A stretch of 64,000 bases of DNA, from contig CAUAFT010000003.1 in assembly GCA_958428365.1 (NCBI GenBank), forward strand, positions 124,001-188,000. The letters are read 5' to 3'. Position 1 is the first letter of the stretch; each line of letters begins with the position of its first letter. Origin of the DNA: an uncultured Lachnospiraceae bacterium. GTDB taxonomy: Bacteria > Bacillota > Clostridia > Lachnospirales > Lachnospiraceae. The translations under genes were made by a program, and so were the position numbers. Below, piece after piece: positions 6,148-15,272 of this stretch. The notes beneath the pieces were generated by a model. It saw only the letters and a list, made by a program, of their open reading frames with translations. It did no database searches and had not been told where the DNA came from.

Positions 6148-7282
6148 CTTCTAATATTTCCTTAGCCTGTTCTCTGTCATCCAATGCCAGAATATAATAC
6201 CCGTATCGGCTGGAGCTGTCAATCACCGGATGTAGCTTTGTCTCGATCTCACTGACATATTGGATCTGATCCTGATATTTTTCCCTGACGTCTTCCATTT
6301 TTTTTACATCTTCCGGATCCATCAGAAAACGGATGACTGCAGTCTTCGGCTCCCGCACTCTGGTAAAATCCGGCTCTTTTCCCATTCCCACCTCAATGAC
6401 CATCCGCACAAAATCATATCCCGTGGAAATCTCCACCAGATGGGAACCGATACAGTCCCCGCCCATTCTGGCTCCGATCTCAATAATACCAATCTTTCCC
6501 GTTTTATCGATCCTAAATTCCGAGTGGGAGGCTCCGTTTTGGATTCCCAGCGCCTCCAAAGCTCCGGTGATCTGAGCCTCGACTTTTTTCACCAGCTCCT
6601 CTGAGAGTCCGCTGGGTTCCATATGTCCGGTCTCTATATAATGGGGATCCCCGGTGGTATACTTCTTAGTCAAAGCCAGGATCCTGTGCTGTCCCTGAAA
6701 AGTGATCGCCTCACAGCTATATTCTTCTCCCTCGATATATTCCTCCACAATGGCTTTTTTCTCAAAGGAATCCTCCACTGCCTGTCTCACAGCTTCCCCA
6801 AGGGCGCTCTTCTCCTGTACCAGGGTGATACTCCGGCTGCCGGAGCGATCCGTTGGTTTTACGATCAGCGGATAAGACAGCCCCTGAATCTTTTTTAACG
6901 CATCCGAAGCATCCACCTTCACAAATCCCGGCACCGGAATGCCATGCTCCAAAAAGCATTGCCGCATGCTTACCTTGTTGGTGGTATTTTTTACACAGAC
7001 CTCATCATTGCAGGGAAGTCCCAGCCGCTGCGCCACATAGTTCACCGTCAGCATTGCCAGATCCGAGCCAATGGAGAGGACTGCCGCCGGTTTGATCTTA
7101 CGGCAAACCTCTAAAATCTCTTCTTTTTCCGTGATACTGATGGGATAAAAGACGTCCGCCGTCCTCTCCCCGATATCCCCGCACTGCCAGGCAAAGACAT
7201 GGGTCTCATATCCCAGTTCCTTTGCCTTTAAGATCAGAGGGTTCTGAAAACTGTTTGCCCCGATGATCGCAATCTTCTCCAT
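6134..7282 (-). CDS. ATP-grasp ligase of carbamoyl-phosphate-synthase-like type
   Basis: A 382-aa ATP-grasp enzyme. An N-terminal Rossmann-like preATP-grasp domain (MEKIAIIGANSFQNPLILKA) precedes the ATP-grasp fold, with 'PLIVKPTDRSGSRSITLV' (nucleotide-binding Lys and glycine-rich loop), 'VEEYIEGEEYSCEAI' and 'SEFRIDKTGKIGIIEIGARMGGD' (metal-binding Glu and N/R region). Such enzymes join a carboxylate to an amine using ATP. The ATG at 7282 has GGGAGG upstream; earlier in-frame ATGs do not. It lies 13 bp after the sugar aminotransferase, which would create an amino group, so acylation of that amine with an amino or hydroxy acid is an attractive but unproven role. Confidence 0.8.
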   Translation of the reverse strand: MEKIAIIGANSFQNPLILKAKELGYETHVFAWQCGDIGERTADVFYPISITEKEEILEVCRKIKPAAVLSIGSDLAMLTVNYVAQRLGLPCNDEVCVKNTTNKVSMRQCFLEHGIPVPGFVKVDASDALKKIQGLSYPLIVKPTDRSGSRSITLVQEKSALGEAVRQAVEDSFEKKAIVEEYIEGEEYSCEAITFQGQHRILALTKKYTTGDPHYIETGHMEPSGLSEELVKKVEAQITGALEALGIQNGASHSEFRIDKTGKIGIIEIGARMGGDCIGSHLVEISTGYDFVRMVIEVGMGKEPDFTRVREPKTAVIRFLMDPEDVKKMEDVREKYQDQIQYVSEIETKLHPVIDSSSRYGYYILALDDREQAKEILEDDKA

Positions 7283-7295
7283 ACGGTCAGCCTCC

Positions 7296-8426
7296 CTATT
7301 TCCGATAAAATTCATAGATCTTTTCCACCACATACTCCTGATCGCTCTCTGACATCTGATAATACATCGGCAGACGAAGGAGACGTTCGCTCTCTCTTGT
7401 GGTATAGCGGTCCTCCCCGTGAAAACGTCCGAACTTCTCTCCCGCAGGAGCGCTGTGGAGCGGAATATAATGGAATACCGTCTGAACTCCCTGCTCCTTT
7501 AAGAACTGAATCAGGGCGCTTCGTTCCTTAATATCCTTTGCTTTCAGATAATACATATGGGCATTGTGGGTCGCATACTCCGGCACGAAAGGCTGTTCCA
7601 CCCGTCCCTCTTTTGCAAGTTCCCGCAGCGCCTCATCATAATAATTCCACGACGCAAGGCGTTCCTCATTCATTTCTTCCGCCAGCTCTAACTGCGCCCA
7701 GAGATAGGCGGCATTCATATCGCTTGGCAGATAGGAAGAACCGGAATCCACCCAGGTGTATTTGTCAATCTGTCCCCGGAAGAATTTACTGCGGTTGGTT
7801 CCCTTCTCCCGCAAAATCTCCGCCCTTTCATTGTAAGACTCCTCTCTGATCACAAGAGCTCCGCCTTCACCCATGGTGTAATTCTTCGTCTCATGGAAGC
7901 TGTAACATCCAAAATCCCCTAAAGTTCCCAGCGCCCTTCCCTTATAAAATGCCTGTACACCCTGGGCAGCGTCCTCAATGACCATCAGACGATGCTTTTT
8001 TGCAATGGCAAGGATCGTGTCCATCTCACAGCCCACTCCCGCATAATGTACCGGCATGATTGCCCTGGTACGCTCCGTGATGGCATCTTCAATAAGTCTC
8101 TCATCCAGATTCATAGTATCCGGACGGATATCTACAAAGACCAGCCGCGCCCCGTACATCGCCGCAGCAGCCGCCGTGGAGGAAAATGTATAGGACGGCA
8201 TGATGATCTCATCTCCAGGCTCGATCTCGCACAGAAGAACCGCCATCTCCAAGGCATGGGTACAGGAGGTCGTAAGCAGCACCTTCTGCGCACCATAATG
8301 CTCTTCCATCCACATACTGCATTTCTTCGTGAACTCTCCGTCTCCACAGATGTGGTGATTTTTAATGGATTCCTTTACATATTCCAACTCTTTTCCGGTG
8401 AATGCCGGTACATTAAAACCTATCAT
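7296..8426 (-). CDS. wecE: DegT/DnrJ/EryC1 sugar aminotransferase, WecE/RffA-like
   Basis: A PLP enzyme expected to convert a nucleotide-linked 4-keto-6-deoxy sugar to its 4-amino form; the closest pattern is dTDP-4-amino-4,6-dideoxygalactose transaminase. At 376 aa it has family length. It shows the N-terminal 'FNVPAFTGKELEYV' strand, 'TTSCTHALEMA' (phosphate-binding), 'VIEDAAQGVQAFYKG' (aspartate contacting the PLP ring) and 'CYSFHETKNYTMGEGG' with the Schiff-base lysine. ArnB of the aminoarabinose pathway belongs to the same superfamily. It sits in an operon with an ATP-grasp enzyme, two DMT halves and a polyprenyl GT2. The exact sugar is not certain. Confidence 0.88.
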   Translation of the reverse strand: MIGFNVPAFTGKELEYVKESIKNHHICGDGEFTKKCSMWMEEHYGAQKVLLTTSCTHALEMAVLLCEIEPGDEIIMPSYTFSSTAAAAAMYGARLVFVDIRPDTMNLDERLIEDAITERTRAIMPVHYAGVGCEMDTILAIAKKHRLMVIEDAAQGVQAFYKGRALGTLGDFGCYSFHETKNYTMGEGGALVIREESYNERAEILREKGTNRSKFFRGQIDKYTWVDSGSSYLPSDMNAAYLWAQLELAEEMNEERLASWNYYDEALRELAKEGRVEQPFVPEYATHNAHMYYLKAKDIKERSALIQFLKEQGVQTVFHYIPLHSAPAGEKFGRFHGEDRYTTRESERLLRLPMYYQMSESDQEYVVEKIYEFYRK

Positions 8427-8443
8427 AGCTTTCCCTTCAACAT

Positions 8444-9802
8444 CTATTTATAATTTGGTAAAAAATATACAAAATAACTGAGCAGTGATATCACTGTAAA
8501 AAGTATCACCATACATGATACTACGTTTTTCTCCATTTTTCCATTTTTACAGCAGATTTCATTCATATTTCGGATCCCAGTCGTCATAAAATATATAAAC
8601 GCCGTGAGCATCGGAAGGCAGTAACGCCCCTGCGGCTGGAAATCCGAGGTATAAGAATAATAGGCGCTGATGCCAACCGTGAGAAAAACAGACAGCGCCA
8701 GCATCCAGTGGAACAGCGTTCGCTTAGACTCCTCTGCGCCTTTCCTATATCTCCCTCTGATACCTATTACAAATCCAGCCAGTCCGTAAATCCACAACAC
8801 GATGATAACAAGATACATCCATTTTCCGATATAGATATCCCCAAAACCAAAACGCGCAATAAAGCTAATTCCTGTACTGACAAGCCATCCTTCCCCAAAC
8901 AACATCTGGAAAAATGACATCCCCTGTCTCATGGGCGTTGGACGGTTCGACGGACGCAATTGTGGCTGTGCGAACATCTCCGCCACCATGTCGCTGGTCT
9001 CCATTCCAAGAATATCTCCGTCATAGAGCACATAATTCCGAATAAACCACCAGCCGCTGCACACAAAGACCACCGCCAGTACGACCAGTCCCCGCTTGAT
9101 CATGGGAAGGAACCACTCCCTCGCAGGTTTTCCCCTTCCCTCCATCAGATGACATCCGATAAAGAAAAGGAAAGAAGCCACCAAAAATCCATAGGTATTA
9201 TAGTAAGACAAAAGACACAGCGAGAGACTCACTCCCAACGCAGCACAGTGGCGATATTTCCATCCGGACTCCATGCCGAGGATCCAGATATAAATGGTGA
9301 GAGACGCCGCAAACAGAGCCATCGCGTCAATATTAACATACGAACAGATAAAGACCGCCTCCGGCAAAAGGGTTGCAAACACGATAAAAAGCCACTGATA
9401 CACTCTCTTCTCCGAGAATATCTTCTCAGCGATCTTCATCACAACCCAGACATTTGCCGCGCCAAAGAGCAGGCTCACCAACCGGGCGGAGATCAAAAGC
9501 GCCCCCTCCGTGGTGGTAAAAAGAGCCGTAATTTTCATAAATAAAGCACTGATAATATAGGATGTAATGGGATTAAATCCATAAGAGCTTCCCCAAAGTC
9601 CATTGAGGATCGCCCTGTCCGCTCCATGGGGCAGCACTCCGTACTGATAGATAAACTGGGGGATCAGATAGCGCATCTCTTCATCCGGCGATGCATTCAG
9701 GGGCTGGACATACAGCCACAGAAATGTAAAGATCATCCATAAAACGATATAGACGACCTGCATTGTTCGATTTTCATTCTTTTTTCTCTGTTCTACTTCC
9801 AA
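8444..9802 (-). CDS. polytopic membrane glycosyltransferase-like protein (DUF2142/ArnT-like)
   Basis: A hydrophobic protein of about 450 aa with roughly ten or more transmembrane segments. The first external loop carries 'LYVQPLNASPDEEMRYL', the P-[DE]-E motif typical of DUF2142 and GT-C membrane glycosyltransferases, where the acidic residues are catalytic. Later loops have 'SGWWFIRNYVLYDGDILGM' and 'FQPQGRYCLPMLTAF', also family-like. The promoter at 9885-9913 would start the mRNA near 9878, making the GTG at 9877 leaderless. I therefore prefer TTG at 9802 with AAGGA upstream; ATG at 9763 is another option. First gene of the operon, and a candidate for the final transfer of the lipid-linked amino sugar. 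Confidence 0.7.
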   Translation of the reverse strand: MEVEQRKKNENRTMQVVYIVLWMIFTFLWLYVQPLNASPDEEMRYLIPQFIYQYGVLPHGADRAILNGLWGSSYGFNPITSYIISALFMKITALFTTTEGALLISARLVSLLFGAANVWVVMKIAEKIFSEKRVYQWLFIVFATLLPEAVFICSYVNIDAMALFAASLTIYIWILGMESGWKYRHCAALGVSLSLCLLSYYNTYGFLVASFLFFIGCHLMEGRGKPAREWFLPMIKRGLVVLAVVFVCSGWWFIRNYVLYDGDILGMETSDMVAEMFAQPQLRPSNRPTPMRQGMSFFQMLFGEGWLVSTGISFIARFGFGDIYIGKWMYLVIIVLWIYGLAGFVIGIRGRYRKGAEESKRTLFHWMLALSVFLTVGISAYYSYTSDFQPQGRYCLPMLTAFIYFMTTGIRNMNEICCKNGKMEKNVVSCMVILFTVISLLSYFVYFLPNYK

Positions 9803-9884
9803 GATCCCTCTGTCCTTCTTTATAACATTTATTTTTTCAAAATATTTTCCACAATTTTCATATGTGAAATACAACACTTTTTAC

Positions 9885-9913
9885 ATTATATCATTAACGA
9901 TCCCTTTATCCAA
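9885..9913 (-). promoter_or_regulatory. promoter of the Arn-like glycan operon
   Basis: TTGGAT (9908-9913), 17 bp, TATAAT (9885-9890) on the reverse strand. It is about 80 bp before the preferred start of the first operon gene. Confidence 0.7.
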
Positions 9914-9971
9914 TGCCTGAAAATATTAAGATTTTATTTCTTTTTTACCTTCTTTTTACATTTCTGTGATA

Positions 9972-9998
9972 TTTACCGTTTTTTTGCCATGCTATAAT
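9972..9998 (+). promoter_or_regulatory. probable promoter of the chemoreceptor gene
   Basis: An extended -10 box TGCTATAAT ends at 9998, with a weak -35 (TTTACC) upstream. No sigma-28 signature is visible here, which is notable for a chemotaxis gene. Confidence 0.5.
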
Positions 9999-10027
9999 GA
10001 AAAAAACAAAAGAAAGGAAGCAATTCT

Positions 10028-11383
10028 ATGGAGAAGAAAAGAAAATATCTCGCCCTGAAATGGAAAATCACCTTCACGGTCATTCCGGTCATCATCGTAG
10101 TCAACATACTGATCTTTGTATTTACCTATCACTCCATGAAAAGCGCCATTGTCACCAATGTACAGGATTATAAAAACGCCGTAGGTCTGGTGGCAATCGA
10201 GAGCGTCTTGCATGCCATAGACAAAACCTGGTACATCCCGACCATCAGTATTGTAGTCATGCTTCTTCTAATCTCATCCATCAGCGTGGTCATGATCGGC
10301 AGACAGATGCGATTACTTGAGATCACAAAAGAAAATATTATTGCGATCTTAAACGGGGATTTCACCGTACATATTCCGGTCAAAGAAGCTGGATGGCAGA
10401 ATGAGTTAACAGATATCAATCAGAACCTGAATGCATTTATTTCAAAAATGGACAACCTGCTCCGGGAAATCGATATCACCACCAAAAAATTATCTGAACA
10501 CTCCGAAGAATTTTCCATTATGGCTGAAGATCTGAATGAAGATACCACAACTCAGAGTCGCTCCCTGGATGATCTGACCATGTCCATGGAGGATATGACG
10601 CAGTGCATACAGACTCTGGCAGACCATGCCACAAAACTGGCTTCCATTGCACAGTCTACCCATTCCTCCGGTCTTGAGACAAACGAACAGATCCAGGATA
10701 TGGTGGCAGCCTCCAAAAAGACCAGCGAGGATATCGACGCCGTTAACAGCTCCATACAAAAATTAGAGGATTCCATGGAAGAACTCACCCGACTTGTAGA
10801 CAATGTCAGCGCCGCCGCCCAAAAGATCAATTCCATCACCGAAATTATCAAAGATATTGCGGATCAGACGAATCTCCTCTCCTTCAACGCTTCCATAGAG
10901 GCGGCAAGAGCCGGAGAAAGCGGAAAGGGATTTGCCGTTGTGGCAACGGAGATCAAAACACTTGCAAATACCTCGGCGCAAAATGCAGTTGCCATCGAGG
11001 ATCTGATCAATAACATCTCCTCCCTGATCGCAAGAACAGAACATTCCACAAAACAGAGCCGAAACGATATCAGAACCAACTCCGCCCTATTGAATGAAGC
11101 CTCCGTAACTTTTCACTCCATTATGAACGTCGCTGACGATGCCGGAAACGCCCTGGACGGACTCACACAGCAAATCACGAAAGTCAACGATATCGCTGTG
11201 GAGATTGCAGCTATTACAGAACAGCAGGCTGCCGGAAGTGAGGAAGTCCTTGCCACAACCGTCAGTGTAGATGAACTGGTGACAAAGACTAAGGAAAAGA
11301 GCAACCGGATTCGGATCGGGACAGAGGCTCTTCATCTCGCCTCAGCAGACTTAAACCGTGAAATGCAATATTTCTCTATCTAA
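10028..11383 (+). CDS. methyl-accepting chemotaxis protein with minimal outer domain
   Basis: A transmembrane chemoreceptor (451 aa). Helix 1 (about residues 13-37) and helix 2 (about 72-95) are separated by only about 35 residues, too short for a folded ligand-binding domain, so it probably senses membrane state or acts with a partner. A HAMP-like region follows, then a long coiled-coil signalling domain with the conserved hairpin tip 'NLLSFNASIEAARAGESGKG' and 'FAVVATEIKTLANTSAQNA'. It binds CheW/CheA and modulates flagellar rotation. A ribosome-binding site (AAAGGAAG) precedes the ATG. It is monocistronic, ending before a hairpin shared with the convergent degV gene. Confidence 0.93.
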   Translation: MEKKRKYLALKWKITFTVIPVIIVVNILIFVFTYHSMKSAIVTNVQDYKNAVGLVAIESVLHAIDKTWYIPTISIVVMLLLISSISVVMIGRQMRLLEITKENIIAILNGDFTVHIPVKEAGWQNELTDINQNLNAFISKMDNLLREIDITTKKLSEHSEEFSIMAEDLNEDTTTQSRSLDDLTMSMEDMTQCIQTLADHATKLASIAQSTHSSGLETNEQIQDMVAASKKTSEDIDAVNSSIQKLEDSMEELTRLVDNVSAAAQKINSITEIIKDIADQTNLLSFNASIEAARAGESGKGFAVVATEIKTLANTSAQNAVAIEDLINNISSLIARTEHSTKQSRNDIRTNSALLNEASVTFHSIMNVADDAGNALDGLTQQITKVNDIAVEIAAITEQQAAGSEEVLATTVSVDELVTKTKEKSNRIRIGTEALHLASADLNREMQYFSI

Positions 11384-11465
11384 ATCCAACTGAGTATTCT
11401 ATCCATATATCTCTTTTCCAGGTAAATGCAGTTATTGCCGGATCCATCTTTTCACTGAATCAGAT

Positions 11466-11496
11466 AATGGGAAGCAGCTTAACGCCGCTTCCCATT
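11466..11496. terminator. hairpin between convergent MCP and degV genes
   Basis: AATGGGAAGC and GCTTCCCATT form a long stem with one internal mismatch. The T-run is weak on either strand, so efficiency is uncertain. Confidence 0.5.
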
Positions 11497-11518
11497 TCAG
11501 CCCTGCAAATCTTATCCA

Positions 11519-12358
11519 TTATACTGCGATAATGACTCCGCCGTCTCCCGCATAAAGGGAGCTGACTCCCGCCGTATCCAGGATCAGGATGTCCTTGAAT
11601 TTTGCCGCCTTCTCCAGCTTTTCCTTCACCAGCATAGCCCGCTGCGGGCAGTTGCAGTGAGAAATGGCAAGGATCCTCTCCTCACACTGCTTTGTCCGGC
11701 TCACCACCTCCTGAACCATCTTCTCAAGGGCTTTATTCATGCCCCGCGCCTGGGCAAGCTGACAGATAGTTCCCTCCGGTGTAGAACCCATCACCGGCTT
11801 GATATTCAAAGCTCCCGCCACCAACGCTTTCAGGTTGCTCAAACGTCCGTTTTTCCGAAGCGTATCCAGCGTCTCTAACACGAAAAAGGTATTCTGGGTC
11901 TTAATAAAACGATCCACTTCCTTCACTACCTCCGTAAACTGCATTCCCGCCTCTTCGCACTCCTGTATTTTCATAGCGATCAGCGTCTCACCGATAGAAG
12001 CTGATTTGGAATCAAACACATGAATGTTTTTCTTCTGCTGTTCTTCCAGATACAATTTCTTTCCAAGCTCCGCGCTGTTATAAGAACCGCTCAGCTGGGA
12101 GGAAAGCGTCACTGCATAGACATTTTCCGCCTCTCCCTCATAGGCTTTCATATAGCGCTCTGGAGAAGGACAAGTGGATTTCGGGCAATTCGGGCTTTCC
12201 TTCACCCGTCTTAAAAATTCCTTCTGGTCAAAGGTCTCGTCGTCCACCACATGATAATCGTCCACGTCCAGTTCCAACGCCGCAGAGGCAAAGTGTGCGT
12301 CTGCTTTCTGTTCCGGGGTCAATTCACCACAACTGTCCACTACGATCTTATAGCTCAT
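11519..12358 (-). CDS. DegV family fatty-acid-binding protein
   Basis: DegV (FakB-type) proteins bind a fatty acid and present it to the FakA kinase for phosphorylation, feeding exogenous fatty acids to membrane lipids. The 279-aa protein has 'YKIVVDSCGELTPEQ' at the N-terminus, 'VYAVTLSSQLSGSYNSAELG' (the TLSS-x-LSGT-like ligand loop), 'VFDSKSASIGETLIA' and 'ETLDTLRKNGRLSNLKALVAGALNIKPVM', all standard DegV landmarks. The ATG at 12358 follows GAGGATG; the upstream in-frame ATG is not supported. The ligand identity is inferred from the family. Confidence 0.92.
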   Translation of the reverse strand: MSYKIVVDSCGELTPEQKADAHFASAALELDVDDYHVVDDETFDQKEFLRRVKESPNCPKSTCPSPERYMKAYEGEAENVYAVTLSSQLSGSYNSAELGKKLYLEEQQKKNIHVFDSKSASIGETLIAMKIQECEEAGMQFTEVVKEVDRFIKTQNTFFVLETLDTLRKNGRLSNLKALVAGALNIKPVMGSTPEGTICQLAQARGMNKALEKMVQEVVSRTKQCEERILAISHCNCPQRAMLVKEKLEKAAKFKDILILDTAGVSSLYAGDGGVIIAV

Positions 12359-12505
12359 AAAAACATCCTCATTTCTCTTTTTTATTTCTCTTTCATTTGT
12401 TTTCAAAAATTATATTATCTTTTTTCTTTTTCTACAACATGTAGTTTTGATTACTACCTAATACTATCATAAACATATTCATTTGAAAAGAGTTATTTGT
12501 ATTTT

Positions 12506-13642
12506 TTAAAAAGAAATGGATAGGATTTTCTGATCCCTGTCCTCAATATAGTACATCGTGGTAATTCCATCGCAGTAATCGGCGATCTGTTCATCCTTTA
12601 TGAAAAATTTCACTGCCATCTCATATAACTCCTGTGTGGAAAATTTTACCGACACCTTTTTCTCCCCACTCTGCCATGCCTGCCTGTAAAGCTCACCCAC
12701 TGCATCGGGATCCCAGGTATCAAAATAAAGCCCCTCATGCACATAGTAATTATTTTCAGATGCAATGCACTCCGGCAGCTCGTAGACCGTTTCCGCCTGA
12801 TGGGAGGTACTGATCTCCTCGCTGGTCATTCCCAGATAATTGTAGTTCACATATTTTTCTTCCCCGCTGTTATCGTTCAGATACCTGGAATTTCCCCAGG
12901 TAGTATCCACGTAATAGTATTCGCCGTCCATATTCACCAGATTCCAGGCATGGGCTTCCCCGTCCGCCTTGCCGGTCACAATAGCGCTCTGAACCCCCAA
13001 AAGATCCAAAAGATACTGGGTGGCGCAGGCATATCCCTGACACACCGTCTCCCCATTTAAAAAGACGCTGATGATATTCTGGTTATTTTCCGCCTCAGAA
13101 TTGTAATCCACCCGCTCTACCAGAGTCTCAAAGACGTATTTCACCTTATCGTAATCTGAATCCGAGACAGAGATTCCCGCCAGCAATTCCTCCACCTTAT
13201 CATCAATCTGCTCCTGAATGCGCTCCCGCTCTTCCTGTTCCATGGTATAGGTTGGAGAAAAATCAATCCCGATGATATTATCTCCCCGGTAATGCTGCGT
13301 ATACATATAGCCGGAGATCCAGAACAAACCGCCATAGTCCGCATTCACTGCGTTATAAGCCAGATCCAGCACACCCTTGTCATTGGTGGAGACGGCAATG
13401 GTTTCCTCGTGTTTTAAGATTGCATCCAGAACCTGGTCATAGACCATCTTTTCCTCCTCTCCCAGAGTCTGGTATACATACTCCCCGTCTGAAATACTTT
13501 CCACCTTGGGCGTATCCTTATTCGTGACATTTTTTATGACATCATCCGTGGTATTTTTCCAGTCGGTCAAACTGCAACCGCTAAGTACACAGACAAGCAG
13601 CAGTAATAGTACGACTGCCTTTGGTTTTTTTAACGGTTTCAT
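12506..13642 (-). CDS. transglutaminase-like lipoprotein
   Basis: A 378-aa exported lipoprotein: the signal peptide ends LVCVLSGC, a good lipobox with the modified cysteine near residue 23. The core is a transglutaminase-like (papain-fold) domain with the cysteine in 'ETVCQGYACATQYLLDLLG', histidine in 'GEAHAWNLV' and aspartate in 'YYYVDTTWG', an intact Cys-His-Asp triad. Bacterial proteins of this kind act as extracellular proteases or peptide cross-linkers; the substrate is unknown. It lies 21 bp after the M18 aminopeptidase gene and so is probably co-transcribed. Confidence 0.88.
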   Translation of the reverse strand: MKPLKKPKAVVLLLLLVCVLSGCSLTDWKNTTDDVIKNVTNKDTPKVESISDGEYVYQTLGEEEKMVYDQVLDAILKHEETIAVSTNDKGVLDLAYNAVNADYGGLFWISGYMYTQHYRGDNIIGIDFSPTYTMEQEERERIQEQIDDKVEELLAGISVSDSDYDKVKYVFETLVERVDYNSEAENNQNIISVFLNGETVCQGYACATQYLLDLLGVQSAIVTGKADGEAHAWNLVNMDGEYYYVDTTWGNSRYLNDNSGEEKYVNYNYLGMTSEEISTSHQAETVYELPECIASENNYYVHEGLYFDTWDPDAVGELYRQAWQSGEKKVSVKFSTQELYEMAVKFFIKDEQIADYCDGITTMYYIEDRDQKILSISF

Positions 13643-13663
13643 TATTCCCTCCTTTTCTCCATT

Positions 13664-14950
13664 CTACAGTGAAAAATAACCGGTTACAAACGCACTCAAA
13701 GCCCCCATATCTTCCTTGCCCATCAGCTCCCTTGCGGAGTGCATGGCAAGCAGCGGAACACCGATATCCACCGTATTTACCGGAAGGATACTGCTGGCAA
13801 TGGAGCCTAAGGTGCTTCCCCCTGGTATGTCGGAACGGTTGGCATATTTCTGACAGGAAATCCCCTCTTTTTCACAGATCTGCTGTACGATGGCAACTGC
13901 CTCGCAGTCAGTAGCATAGGTCTGGTTGCCTGCCTCCTTGATACAGAATCCCCCGTTTAACACCGGCTGATTCGTAATGTCTGCCTTTCCACTCTGATTT
14001 GGGTGGAGAGCATGCGCCACGTCCACGGAGAGCAGCATACTCCGGTATAACATCTCTTTCACCTGGCAGGCGTCTCTCCCAAGGGCAAGCTGGATCTTCT
14101 CCGCCACATCCCGCAAAAGCAAGGATCCGGCTCCCTGTTTTGTCCTGCTTCCGATCTCCTCATGGTCAAAAAGTGCGATCAGATTGATCCCCGACTTCCG
14201 TTTTCCCTCGATGATCCCTTCCAACAGGGCGTTCACCGAGGTCAGGTTATCCAGCCTTGGAGCTGAGATCAGCTCCTCTTTACTTCCCACAAACTGTGGT
14301 TTTTCTTCATTATATACATAAAGGTCAAAATCGAGAATGTCCTCCGGCGATACTTCCAACTCTTCCGCCAGATATCTTAAGAAGAACTTCTGATCTACTT
14401 CTCCTTCTCCCATGCCAAAGATCGGCAGCATATCCTTCTGGCGGTTTAATTCCACGCCCTTATTGACTTCCTTATTCATGTGGATCGCCAGATTCGGAAT
14501 CGTCAACACCGGACGCCTGGACTGAAAATATGCGATCTTCGGCTGAAATACCTGCTCACTGCGAAGCGCCACTTTCCCTGCGATGCCTAGGGGACGATCC
14601 AGCCAGGTATTTAAGATCGCCCCTCCATAGACCTCCACGTTGAGCTGTCTGTATCCCTTGCTATCCACCTCCGGATTTGATTTGATGCGAAGCCCCGGAA
14701 AATCCGTATGCGCCGCCGCCATCCGAAAGCTGTCCCGGTAATGCAGATCCTCGGACAGAGTGAATGCGATCAGCGTACTCCCATGGTGAACCAGATAATA
14801 CTTCTTCCCATAGCTTAGCCCCCATGCCGAATCAAGATCCAGCTTCTCAAATCCGGCTTCCTCCAGTCTCTCCTGCGCTGTTTTCACCACCTGAAACGGC
14901 GACACGCCTTTCTCTATCAGTGTAAACAAATTTTCCGTTGTCTTATCCAT
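13664..14950 (-). CDS. M18 family aminopeptidase
   Basis: A cytoplasmic dinuclear-zinc aminopeptidase of the aspartyl aminopeptidase family, which removes N-terminal (often acidic or hydrophobic) residues in peptide turnover. The 428-aa protein fits family length. Metal ligands and catalytic residues appear in order: 'AAHTDFPGLRIK' (His, Asp), 'APRLDNLTSVNALLEG' (Asp), 'LFDHEEIGSRTKQGAGS' (catalytic Glu pair), 'SVDVAHALHPN' (Asp) and a late His in 'LLAMHSARELMG'. The ATG at 14950 has CAGGAGG seven bases upstream, better than the in-frame ATG nine codons earlier. The transglutaminase lipoprotein gene follows. Confidence 0.93.
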   Translation of the reverse strand: MDKTTENLFTLIEKGVSPFQVVKTAQERLEEAGFEKLDLDSAWGLSYGKKYYLVHHGSTLIAFTLSEDLHYRDSFRMAAAHTDFPGLRIKSNPEVDSKGYRQLNVEVYGGAILNTWLDRPLGIAGKVALRSEQVFQPKIAYFQSRRPVLTIPNLAIHMNKEVNKGVELNRQKDMLPIFGMGEGEVDQKFFLRYLAEELEVSPEDILDFDLYVYNEEKPQFVGSKEELISAPRLDNLTSVNALLEGIIEGKRKSGINLIALFDHEEIGSRTKQGAGSLLLRDVAEKIQLALGRDACQVKEMLYRSMLLSVDVAHALHPNQSGKADITNQPVLNGGFCIKEAGNQTYATDCEAVAIVQQICEKEGISCQKYANRSDIPGGSTLGSIASSILPVNTVDIGVPLLAMHSARELMGKEDMGALSAFVTGYFSL

Positions 14951-15060
14951 CTCAAACCCTCCTGTACTTTGACTCACATTTTACTATATTCTCCTCATTT
15001 TTTCTACCCGCCACCCTCCCTTTTCTTCAAAACCTCTTCCCAACTCCCCTCTTTTAGGGG

Positions 15061-15200
15061 TATAATGTACGCGATAAGCAATGAGCAGTGTGAAAACAGA
15101 GTCAGACAATCCGGCTGCTCGCAGACGGAATTGCCTGGCTCTGTTTTCATAGGGCGAATGCCCGCGAGATCGGGAGCCTGCCTCCCGATCTTGCACTGCG
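15061..15200 (+). ncRNA. structured leader RNA, copy 1 (upstream of the DUF5721 gene)
   Basis: Right after a TATAAT (15061-15066), AATGAGCAGTG (15080-15090) opens a structure closed by CACTGC (15194-15199). Inside are three hairpins: GAAAACAGAG with CTCTGTTTTC extended to about 19 bp around a loop containing GGCTGCTCGCAGAC; GGGC-GAAT-GCCC; and AGATCGGGAG-CCTGC-CTCCCGATCT. The blocks AATGAGCAGTG-n-GAAAACA, GACAA, GGCTGCTC-n-CAGAC and TTGCACTGCG recur in the same order before asnA (27989-28045). I do not recognise the class; the second copy supports a real RNA motif. Confidence 0.6.
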
Positions 15201-15272
15201 TATTTCATAGCTAATCGGACACCCCCGCTCGCCAGCGGCATTATCAGACTTTGACAGGAGGCCATCAAACCA

